A stretch of 64,000 nucleotides of DNA from Nereocystis luetkeana (Eukaryota; Sar; Phaeophyceae; Laminariales; Laminariaceae). Below the pieces are notes generated by a model. The model had not been told where the DNA came from. It did not search any database and was given only the letters and a program-made list of their open reading frames with translations. Location: NCBI GenBank assembly GCA_031213475.1, contig JARUPZ010000035.1:3586953-3650952 (forward strand), in the 5' to 3' direction. Position 1 is the first letter of the stretch, and each line of letters opens with the position of its first letter. The translations under genes and the position numbers were made by a program. Below, in pieces: positions 42,301 through 52,390 of the stretch.

Positions 42301-45300
42301 GAGGTAAGCCATTATCTTCAAAACTGCCTTCCAGTGCCTCTCCGTTGGGTTGTGGGAGTGGCGCGCCACAGCACGCACAGCGTTCGAGATGTCCGGCCTC
42401 GTCATGGTCGACAGCCACATCAAGCTGCCCACAGCCTCCCTGTACGGCCAGTCTCCTCCAATTTCGCCCTCCTCTCTTGGACCTAGTTCCACACCGGGGG
42501 TCGCGGGGATGTCAGAGGATGAGTTAACACCAAAACGATTCAGCATGCTCTCTATAAACGCCTTCTGCGTAATCTCCAATGTTCCCAACTCCCAGTCGCG
42601 TTTGAAAGCACAACCAGTATACCAAGTCAGTTCGCCGAGGTTATTTGTGGGGAATTTCGTAACTAGCGCGGCATGGAAATCTCTGCATGTCTCGTCCGAT
42701 CCTGCGATCACGATGTCATCTACATGGACGGCCATGATCAGTTCTACCTTGCCGTCCACAACCATGCGAAAAACACACGGGTCAGACCTACACTGCTCCA
42801 TACCGTACTCTACCACGGTTTCCACCAATAATCCGGCCCACTGCCGTCCGCTCTTCTTTAGACCATACAGTGATCTGTTCAAGCGGACGATCCTTCCTGA
42901 CATGTCACCACACCCACCGGGTAGTTTCATGTATATCTCGGCGTCGAGTTTCGCGCGAACAAAAGCTTGCGCGACGTCTAGATGAAAAATCTTCAGACCA
43001 TATTCGTTGGCAACAGTCGCCAGAATTTTAACTGACGCTGACGAAGGAGTTGGTGCAAACGTTTGAAAATAATCTACGTCCTGCACCTGGCTAAAACCCT
43101 TAGCCACAAGTCTGGCCTTTGTCTTTACTATCATACCATCCTTATCCGTCTTGTAGGTGAACACCCACTTCGCGCCTACAGGTTTCCGCCCTCGTGGCGG
43201 TGTCGCGGCTTCATATGTACCGGTCGTTTTGTGACCGTCCAACTCAATTTGCATGGCCTCGTGCCACGCCGCTTTATATCGGGAACGCTCTACATCTGCT
43301 ACGGACTGCGGGGGCGGTTCTACGTCTTCCGGGAAACGACTCGGCATGCACACGCTCAACTCCCCTTTATTCTCCACGGCAGGTCCTCCGGCCATCAAGG
43401 CCACTGCGTCCTCCGTCGTCCATGACGTACGATTCAGGATACTCCCAGGCGTCGTCCACCACTCGTACGCTGCCGCAAGCAGCGCGTCTGCGGCTCCTCT
43501 GTCCATCTTTAGCTGGTTCACAGCAGGTCCACCCTCCAGGCGTTGGCTCTGACCTCGGGTCCGGCCCTGTACTGTTAGAGGGAGCCGTCCCCAGCTGCTG
43601 AGATCGTGTGCTGGCCTGCCCGACAGGATCGCGGGAGGGCCCTCACCGCTTCCTTGGCCGGTGTCGGAGACTGATGCTGCACCCGGGTCGCTTTCGGCCC
43701 TCCCTGGCGGGACCGAGGAGGCGTCCACGGCGCCCCCTTGAGACGAACCCATCGTCTCGGCTGTTTCGGCCCTCCCCCTCGGGGCCGAGGAGGCGTCCAT
43801 GGCGCCCCCTTGAGACGAACCCATCGTCTCTGGTGTTTCGTCGCCGGCCTCGCCGGCGACAGGTACCTGATGTATGCGCTCCTGCATAAACGCGTCCAGG
43901 TCAAACCCCCACGTCACGTCGAGGTCGTTCAAGTGAGCCAGACCGTCGTCCAGCTCATTCACCACCCCCCCACCACCTCGATCCGACGTGCTCACGTCGT
44001 CCGCCTCGGACCCCCCCTTTTCCGTAGACAGGGAGTCATTCGCCTGGGCAGGTACAGGTGGTGCAGGCGACACGCATTGCCAGGTGACATTTCGCGTGAT
44101 TAGCACAGTGCGTTGCCTCGTCAATACTCGTACTGAGTCTCGGGGGTAGTTGGGTGCAGGGCCAAGGTAAAAGCACTCTTGTGCTTTCACCTGTGACTTG
44201 TTTTCCCTCTTCACCTTGCAGTAGCCAGGCTTGAGGAAAGGTAGTAATACTACCGGGGGGGGGCTACCATGCCACATCTCATGCGGCGACTTGCTCTCAG
44301 GGTTAGCTGTGGTTGCTGTGCGGTTCAAGGCGTCACACGCCCTCCAGGTGTTTGCTCTGACACCGGGTCCAGTGGTCTATCCTTTATAAACGAACAAAAG
44401 AAGTACCTTTGGGCTCGATACGACCTCCCGCCGATAACATCCTCCGGGGTTGATCAAGCCCCTAATCAGCGCCTGGTTTTTCCTTCCTATAGTCCCCCTC
44501 CCTAGTCGTGAGTTATTTTACTCAAGTGGTTCACTCCACTTCCGACTCTCTAGTCGAGTGTTCTTTTATCGTGGTTCTCTCCACCTGATTTCCCTTTTTC
44601 TACCCACGGCAGAAAAAGCGGAAATACGACGTCTGGCGGGACTCGAACCCCGGACTTCTTTTGTTCGTTTATAAAGGATAGACCACTAAGCTACTCAGTC
44701 AGCGCTGACTGAGTAGCTCAGTGGTCTGTCCTTTATAAACGATCAGTCTCCCCGTTTAAGCTTTGAAAATACGAGGTTGATCGTGCACACTCGTACAGTA
44801 GTTGGCAAGCGTTCGCCTCGAGAACCGATAACGTCAGGCTGTGTGTACTGTAGCACAAGCGCATCCACCGATTCAATAATGAAAGCAAAGGCCCTTGCTC
44901 ACCACAATGCTCCGGGGTACCTCTACCAAACAAGCTTCGTGGTCCATCCGCGATTGAGCTGGTTTGCTCGCCATGTGATCTCCCCCGTCACGCCCTTCTC
45001 CTTTCCTTTTGGGGCATACCTACCATGGACCGATTTGTGCACCCCTGTTTTCACACCGCTCTAATCATGTTCTTACCAGCTGAACGAGATGAACCCTAAG
45101 CTTCTGCTGTCCTACGCGTGTGAGCGGACCGTTCTCCCCGGTGGAACGCGTATGTTCAAGCACTTCGCGACGTCGACCGAATCCCAGCACCTCTTCGTCT
45201 ACGTCTTCTGGTTTATCCACTGCAAGTTCTTCCAGGTAACTCACAAGGGTTGACATGCAAACATGCGATTGGCAGAACAACTACCCGTTTTCAACTGCAG

Positions 45301-48300
45301 CTACAAGTGTGTGAAGCGATACGTTTGCTTGCAGCCATCACGCGCGCTTCTGTTCTCGCTAAAGGGGGCTACTATATCTGTTGCATTATCCGGCCAGCGT
45401 TGTCCGTCGGGTGTTCCCTTCGAACGAATACCATGTAGGTCCTATCCACCAGACTTAAGCATAGGCGTATGTTTGTTCACGAGCAAGTGAGCTACGTAGG
45501 GGGGGAGGGCACGACAGATTGTTTCTTTTAGTTTTTTCTTTCTTCTTTTTGTTTTCTCTTTCGATTTGTCTTCTTTGTTTTTGTTTTCTTTTTTGTTGTT
45601 TCCTTTCGTTTCTCTATTTCATAGAATGTGTATATCGTGCCTGTCGTACCTAATATGATGCCATGGCATTGCATTGCCCACTGCTGTGCTTACTGCATAC
45701 GTGGCAACGTGGTATATCTGTGGCGTAGCTTTGTGACCACTGAACTTGTATCTCTTCTAGGATTGAAGAATCGGCACGGACACTGGTTATGCTGGATGTC
45801 GAAGGGTAGAAAGAACGGTTTAATGTGAAGAACACACACATATAGTAAGCCGCTTCTTTTCCACAGTCTGACCCAAGCTTTGCAGCCGCCGAATCAACTC
45901 CGAAGAAGTGAGGAGCCAGTGCAAGGCTTAGTCAACATCGTATTGTCTTTGCCACATGCAATTACAACAGCGAAGGCTAAACCAACTGGCTAACACAGGT
46001 TAAACCTTAACACAGGTTAAGCCTTAACCCTATCGCCACTACAAAACATATAGCCTACACTAATTCCAAGTAGATGGTCCTCAAAAAGTGGGTGCTGCAA
46101 TAATGATGCTAGTCTAATTTCAAGTAGTTTTTCCCAAAACGCGGGTGCTGCAAAACTGATCTTACTCTAACATCAAGTACTTTTAGTCCCAAACGGGCGT
46201 GCCGTTTCAAGGGTTACAACTGAATTTATCGCTTCACATATGTGTATCCGTTGACCCACCGAGTGGCGGCGGATCGTGTTGACCAACAGGAAGACAGCCG
46301 GCGCGAACAAGCGCACCTGCTGCGGGCTGTTGCCGGCCGCTACGTCGGGGTCCTCGGCACGGAAGGCATGGACGAGTACAAGGACTTTTTCTTCAAGCAC
46401 TACCCTTTCCTCGTGGCAAACGCGGTGTTTTGGGGGTTCCACTACCTCTGCCCCGGGTCGCGACACCTGTACTCGAACGCGTTCAAGCGAGTCTTGTACC
46501 TCCAGTGCGCGAGAATACTCAGCGGCATCGAGGTGAGCGCGCACAGAAAAACTAGGCCACAAGCTGAGAATACAATGCACCGCGTGTAGGTTTAGGTGTT
46601 CGTGTAGCGCCTCTCCTCCCAGACGGTATCACGGCAACGGTGGTAGTCATACACAACCGCCACCACTGTTCTCTACCGGTATTTAGTCGTGTGAGGCTTA
46701 CCCTTAGATGTCGACAAAGAAAAGACTTCCATCGCTCCTGACGTGGCGAGGGACCGATGATCGCCGTGTGTTGTCGCTCTACGTCACTTAAATGTCGCTC
46801 TTCGAAGAGTGGCTGGGGGTCCCGCAATCACCAAGGGATGTCAAGCTCCTCATGACGTAATTATTATCGCTGTTTGAAGAGTGGTGGGGTGTGCCGCAAT
46901 CACCAGGGGATGTTAAGCTCCGCGTGATGTCATCCTTATCCTGTCATGCGCTGTGCCTTCAAGTGCACCACTGAAATTCGCCAAATCGCGAAGCCTGCTG
47001 TTGATTCATGGATAGTTCCGAGTGCAGCAACCCCCGCTATGAAACGGGAACAACATCGAGAGGCGAGAGTTCCCTTTTGAGTTGGTCAAGACCCCCAAGT
47101 GATGAAATTGTACAAATCTATTTCGATAGCGCCAGGGCAGGAAACCTCTCGTTGGGACGTAGCAAGAATACGCTAACCCTACTACAGAGCTCGGGGGATT
47201 TAAGCTCCCATCGTCTCGCTTCGCGAGGGTTAGAGAGGAGGCACGCCTCCGTGATAACAACCAGCTAGAGATCATGGGATCCGAAGGCCCCGGGGTTGGA
47301 ATGCGGCCGATTGTATAAGTGCCTCGAGGTTTCACGCAAATATAGGTTAGTATGGGTGTTCCGAAGCCTACGATGCCTCACACCCTGTCCTTTACACAAG
47401 CCTTATTTTCGTCACAATGGGGGCATCGGGGCCCATGATCTAGGCGCAAAGTCCACACTGCCATAAGCCTGGTCAATAAAACTCGCGGACACTTCCGTCT
47501 ACCCTCCGACGTGCTCGCAAAACCCGCGCGCACTTCCTTATCTATAGTTTTATCACGAAACTCGCTCACGCTTCCAAATTTACCCCTCTGACTCGCGCTT
47601 CATCCTCCCCAGATTACACCGTCATCTACAACCGAGATGAGAACTAAGTTATTCCCAGACGAGACAGCCGAAGCCCTGGACGAGCTAGAATATCACCCTC
47701 ACCACGTCCACACCACAGGGTCGCGGACGACAGGGGGGGGCGGCGTGGGCGGGGGGTCCGGAGCCCCTCCCCCCGCAGGAGTCCCGCCTCCATCGGGGGC
47801 CGCAATCGGCGCGGCCGATGACAGGGTTCCAGCTTCTCCTGGGATGGGAACCGGGAAAAAGGGTGGTCGGAAGGGGGGCGGTGAAGGCGCTGGCGTGGTG
47901 GACGCCGTAGGGAGCGGATCAGGCGGAGGTGACGGGGGGAGGGGGAAGAGTGGCGGCGACGGCAGCACGATGATGCAGCGGATGAACAAGACCTTTCGGC
48001 CCGATCCTCTCGGAGCGTACACGGGAGATCGGAGCACATTGAGGTTCAAGCCCAGGAGGCAAGAGGGTTCGACGATGTTGAGGCCGCGACAGCAACGTAC
48101 AGTCTTCGATGCGTCCCAGATATCTCCGATGCTGCAGGTCAGGGGGAGGTCAGCGTGTGCAAGCAAATTACGGTTCCGGTGTTGTATTACTTTATTATCG
48201 TTCTGTTGCTGATGTTGATATCGCATTCTATTAATAGTTCATTGCTAGAATCAACCTCGTGGTCACGAACAGGAGGGCCATAGGTATGTAGGACACATGA

Positions 48301-49675
48301 CCAAGCAATACCACGTTGGGTTCATCGAGCCGAGGTAGTGCTGAGGAAATATCTGCAAAGACGGTAAGGAGACCTCGCGATTCGAGCGTTCCGCAGTCGA
48401 GGACTACAGTAAGTTGAGGATAGCGCAGCGTTTGTTTTTCTTTGCAGATATCGTGGTTCATACATACCAGTACCTGATACCTGGCTCGTTCAGAGTTGTT
48501 ATGCACTGTAGTGGGCGTTCATTTGTTATAAACTTCAAGGTCAGCAAGGATGCTGTTAAGGGGTGTAATTGCTGAGTTATCTCATACCGTCATTGGTTTG
48601 CCCTGGGCGTTGGTTTTGCCAGTAAGCGCCGACGCCGAATTCTCAAGCCTTGCATGGTACCCAGTTTGGAGAGGAGGCTTGAGATCTATCGGCACGATAG
48701 GCCGTAAAGTTAGCCCCTCGTGTTTTCCTGCTAATGAACAACTATTCCGCACCTTCTGCTTCAATGCCACACCCTGAACGACACCATACTATGATATATG
48801 TACTGTAGTCTCTACCTTCTACGTAGCAGGACAAATCCTCATGTTGAGATGTGTTGAACACCACACCATATTTTGATGCTGCGTTTGTTTTGTCGCAACA
48901 AACAGGAATATCTCAGACAGAGCAGCTCAACGGCAGGGCGACGGCCCGAAAATATTGTCCGGACGGTACCGGTACCCTGGTGCCAGAGTGGCGGCTCTGA
49001 TACGTACCGACGGCATCCTTCCAGAAAAGACGTGTACGATGCACTGAAATCGGAGCACACGAAGGCTAAGAAGGAGTACGCGCGGTGAGTCAAGGCTTTT
49101 GAAGCAAGAGCGCTAGGGAGAGTTGCTTTGGAAACGTTGAGTTTACACTTTTTTTTGCGTGTTCGATATTCTGTCGGATTGATGGTATGCCCACCGAGCG
49201 AGCATTTGCCGACACGCAGGGCGCAGGGTAAGGGGCGGGGGATGGTAGAAGCGCCTACCAGGCCGCTCAAATAATATATTTCTATGTTGCAACAAAGCGG
49301 CGAGACGCTCATGAGGGCCTAAAGAAACGCGGCACTGTCGTAATCACAGGCACTATCATAGGATAATAAGTGGACATCCGGTAAGTGTCGGACACCCCAA
49401 ACTACATGTATTTTCCCCCCTGCCTCCATTCCCATCTTGACCGATCAGTATCCCACGCTACCCATTCCGGGCCCATCTACACTGCGACCCCGTTATGGAT
49501 CAGGAGTAAAGCACAGGCGGCAGAGACATTGCGACGGACCCTCCGGCACGCAGATGCGGATAGGCAGGCGATTTTCAAGAAGGGCCCACGGCAGGTGGGG
49601 CTGAAGAGCATGGACATTGTCACCGACCTGCAGCAGCACGGGGCGTTCAAGGGCTTCAAGCGACAACACCAATGA
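39361..49675 (+). CDS. FAM227-like protein (FWWh domain), seven exons
   Basis: Exons: 39361 to about 40223 (end uncertain), 40665 (or 40673)-40997, 45080-45235, 46290-46532, 47613-48137, 48906-49084 and 49504-49675 (TGA), about 820 residues. Exons 2-7 join in compatible phases. Exons 3-5 hold the FAM227 domain: the signature VYVFWFIHCKFFQ, then AHLLRAVAGRYVGVL, FFFKHYPFLVANAVFWGFHY and RILSGIE, followed by the usual C-terminal VFDASQISPMLQEYL. The N-terminal 300 residues are Ser/Asp-rich and variable, and exon 5 adds a Gly-rich insert. Human FAM227A and B are poorly characterised; the family tracks with ciliated organisms, so a flagellar role is plausible but inferred. The start is ATG at 39361 in good context. 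Intron 2 (4.1 kb) carries an antisense Copia-type relic. Confidence 0.85.
41286..41349 (+). repeat. Dispersed repeat R4, copy 2
   Basis: Matches 38092-38172 and ends exactly where the inverted stub of the Copia-type terminal repeat begins, suggesting that R4 or its neighbour was the insertion target. Confidence 0.45.
41350..41398. repeat. Inverted stub and 12 bp palindrome at left border
   Basis: An inverted copy of about 38 bp of the terminal-repeat end, then the palindrome GTCAGCGCTGAC, forming a large hairpin with the first bases of the left terminal repeat. The mirror arrangement is present at 44698-44747. Confidence 0.7.
41399..41735 (-). repeat. Terminal repeat of the Copia-type relic (left)
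   Basis: A 337 bp repeat beginning TG and ending CA, about 97 percent identical by eye to 44371-44697. Its own ends are inverted copies of about 45 bp. Read on the minus strand it carries TAGCTCAGTGG (A box) and GGTTCGAGTCC (B box) with tRNA-like spacing. Confidence 0.75.
44371..44697 (-). repeat. Terminal repeat of the Copia-type relic (right)
   Basis: Direct copy of the left repeat, slightly shorter at its inner edge. It carries the same tRNA-like A and B boxes and the inverted sub-terminal sequence. Confidence 0.75.
44698..44747. repeat. 12 bp palindrome and inverted stub at right border
   Basis: GTCAGCGCTGAC followed by TGAGTAGCTCAGTGGTCTGT and about 18 more bases, an inverted copy of the repeat end. 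It mirrors the left border, so both outer edges of the relic can form hairpins. Confidence 0.7.
45236..46289. other. Intron 3 of the FAM227-like gene
   Basis: Donor GTAACT, acceptor GACCAACAG. It has a T-rich stretch at 45520-45625 and, near 46060-46215, short CTAATTTCAAGTAGTTTT-type pieces that resemble decayed piggyBac-type MITEs. Confidence 0.6.
46533..47612. other. Intron 4 of the FAM227-like gene
   Basis: Donor GTGAGC, acceptor CCTCCCCAG. It contains the 70 bp tandem pair at 46793-46935; the rest is unremarkable. Confidence 0.6.
46793..46935 (+). repeat. Tandem pair of about 70 bp
   Basis: Two units with GAAGAGTGG, CCGCAATCACCA and GGGATGT(C/T)AAGCTCC in common, head to tail. Diverged by about one base in six by eye. 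Confidence 0.65.
48138..48905. other. Intron 5 of the FAM227-like gene
   Basis: Donor GTCAGG, acceptor CAACAAACAG, phase 0. One TACCAGTACCTGATACCTGG motif lies at 48467-48486. Nothing else recognised. Confidence 0.6.
49085..49503. other. Intron 6 of the FAM227-like gene
   Basis: Donor GTGAGT (phase 2), acceptor ATGGATCAG at 49503. The alternative acceptor at 49448 would break the frame, so the later one is preferred although its pyrimidine tract is weak. Confidence 0.5.
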
Positions 49676-49810
49676 CAGATAGATGGGTAAACATTTACCC
49701 CGTTGGTGTCACCTACCCCTCCCTTCGGACATAAAGGGTTGGTTTGGGCTCAGGGGAGAATATCCAAACGCACGCAACATTTCAGAATAGACTGCGCGGG
49801 GTGATGATAG

Positions 49811-49932
49811 ACCACGCCTTGTTCCGTAAGAGTGTTTTTTTTTGTCGATTTGGGGAGCTCGCATCGATACTAGAGCGGATTGGCTGCGAGGTCGAGATGC
49901 AACAAGGTCGCGCCTATCGACGCAACTATATA
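49811..49932 (+). repeat. Diverged direct repeat R5, copy 1
   Basis: Contains TTTTTTGTCGATTTGGGGAG and CGAGGTCG, shared with 50459-50566. Related fragments of its upstream flank (AATATCCAAACGCAC) recur near 50029, hinting at a larger decayed repeat. Confidence 0.5.
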
Positions 49933-50458
49933 GCCACGTAGCTTAAATGGGTACGTATATATCATCGTATATATCTAGCCCGCTGTACCACACGGTTCTG
50001 ATTTATAGATTGCGTCTGGAATTTGGGGTTAATATCCAAACACACCCGATGTTTCCGAACAGATGTCCGTTTGTTATAGCACGGCAACCACTTCTTGGAG
50101 ACAAGACTTCGCGGACTTAGTGTCCGATAATTTTTGCAGTCCTTAAATAGTGAATCAGGTTGTTGATTTGCCTTTTTTTATCCTCAGCCGGACTTTGGAT
50201 TCCACGTAACACCGAGGTTAAAGAACACAAACTTCTCTTTCCACCGTGGTTGTGCTTTGCGTGGTTCTGTGAGTCGTACTCCGTGCAGTCTCCGGTCCTT
50301 GGCTTCTCGCGAACAAACGGTTTACTTTTTGGCGTGGGTTATGCTAACACCCCGCGAGATAGCTGTAGCATGCCACAGCGCACACCGCCCTATCGTTGGA
50401 GAGTAAGCACGAACAGAAATACCGCCTAATAAATTAGATCATTTCTCGGGTTGACAGA

Positions 50459-50566
50459 GACCACGTATTTTTCCCCGAGACTTTTTTTCTTGTCGATATG
50501 GTAAGCTCGTACCGACACTCGAGTTGATTAGCGGCGAGGTCGTGCCTATCGAGGCAGCTACGAAAC
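50459..50566 (+). repeat. Diverged direct repeat R5, copy 2
   Basis: Second copy with CTTGTCGATATGGTAAGCTC and GCGGCGAGGTCG. No element boundaries can be fixed. Confidence 0.5.
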
Positions 50567-52390
50567 GCTCGAACCGGCCCTCGAGCAAGATTGGCCGCGG
50601 GGTCTGTAGTACTATCGCTCTAAAAATGGTCCGCCCGATTATTTTTCATTCTAGAGACTGCCCATTTTTTCTTGAGCAATTTGGGTAGTCAGCCGCTGAA
50701 ACATTTTTTTTCGCCGTGACCATGTGGGCAAGGCGAACCGGAATCCGGTTAAAAAGTGGAAATCAATCGTCGAAGTCGCATCTTCATCGATCGTCAACGT
50801 CGCATCTCCGTACCAAAGCCTAAACGTTAATAGTTTAGGCTGTATCGGTCCAATATTAACAGTCGTTTCGGCCGGTTTTTAATCTCGAGTGATCTCGAGC
50901 AAACTAAAACGAGTTGGAGAAAAGTAAAGTATGAGAAGAACAAAAAACACAGGGGGCGATATAAAAATTCCCCGTTCCTCCCATAGATGTAACACGCGAT
51001 GTCTCGCGCCACAATTTGTTTTGAAGAACTGAAAAAAACGGCCCTATGGATGGGTCCAACTTCCCCGAATCCATTGAGTGTTTGAAGGTTTGTCATGTCA
51101 ATCTTACTGTTAAAACCTAACCAGTTACCGTGCAGAATCATGTCTTTTTTTGGCTAATTTCTCCGGTGAAACTGGTTAAAACAAAATATTAAATGTGTCC
51201 GCGTATCCCACACGGCGAGGTTTATCCATCGCCGATGTCAAAGCAATAGCGAGATAACTCGTTCGACCACGTAAAACACAGAAGCCCGTTTTCAGCAATA
51301 CGCGATAGATAGTAATTTGCCTCACGAAAAAAAACAATAATCGCTGTGTACAGGCCTTTCGAAGAGGTACTTTTTGTGAAATCCAGGGGGTAAACCAATC
51401 GTTGGGAGTATTTTGACTTCTGTAATTGTCCTTATTAATAGTGTGGAAAAAAAAAGAAAAGAAAACATCGGACAGGCTACGTATACAATGGAGGGTGGGC
51501 CGAGAGGGGCTGGGGGGTACTGCGTCGAAGCTCCCCATCGGTGTACCTCTAGAAAACGAGGGCCGGCGTGCTGCTATTACAGTTGTTTATGCGTGTCGGG
51601 TCGTACCCACCGTGGTTTGGGTTGAATTGGTTTGGTTCGTATCACACAAAATTGCTGAGAAAGTGATGGTGCCGAGGACAACATCTCAGGATGCCCCCAG
51701 ACGCCACAGAACAGCTCCAGTATACTCCCTTACTTCTTCACCGCCCTATGATGCAGGCCATTACACCACGCCATGGAAGCTCTAGTTTCGAAAAAGACCT
51801 GGTACTCCGCATCCAGCGCTTTTCTAAAGACCACCGACTCCACGTGCGCACCAACTTCGATCCCAACATGAATGTAATGCACACACAGAAGGCATCAAAC
51901 CACTATACCACAAGAAACAACTACCACAAGAAGCAAACGACTGATCTGAATCACACAGCGTGACCAAAAGATCGCCAAAACTTGACACTGAGCGTTCACG
52001 TCTGACGCCAGTCTGCTGCACCAAAATGTTGCGTCCCTACACCATGGTCCGAACGCGTTTATTGGAAACATACACGAACGGGTGGCGCTATCATACCTAC
52101 CAGGTATTCTACTAACAAAATTGCCCTCCATGGTGATCAACCAACGCTCAAAAGCACGACCTACTGCTATACACAACACAACCACCTCACAACATAGTCC
52201 AAAACTACGGGGAAACAATGATAGCACACCGCCTTTGGCAGTTCTCCCAGACATGTGCCACCTAGCTCGGAAATATGAGGATCTTCTGGTCAACAATTCG
52301 AGGACGAAAACGGTCCTTACATTCTCGAGCAGAGTGGTATAAAGGCTCCAGTGCTTCTACCTCTTACTCGACACGCAGATCTGTACACGG

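Larger units (their letters stand above)
41399..44697 (-). mobile_element. Copia (Ty1) type LTR retrotransposon relic
   Basis: A fossil element in antisense orientation inside intron 2 of the FAM227-like gene. One long open stretch, about 41770-44370, resembles the later part of a Copia pol: the end of the integrase region, reverse transcriptase and RNase H. No gag or protease region is seen, so the element is broken, with at least one large break. It is bounded by two direct terminal repeats that differ at roughly eleven positions over 327 bp, suggesting a fairly young insertion, if these repeats are its true LTRs. Confidence 0.8.
40998..45079. other. Intron 2 of the FAM227-like gene
   Basis: Donor GTAAGG, acceptor TCTTACCAG, phase 0. 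Most of it is the Copia-type relic and its hairpin-like borders. The remainder holds an AGTACT/CAGTAC-rich stretch (41085-41240), part of repeat R4 and unremarkable sequence at 44750-45079. Confidence 0.7.
49676..52390. other. Convergent intergenic region
   Basis: This 2.7 kb stretch lies between the 3' ends of the FAM227-like and coiled-coil genes. It contains a diverged direct repeat pair (49811-49932 and 50459-50566). No convincing gene; open frames are short and compositionally random. Confidence 0.5.
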
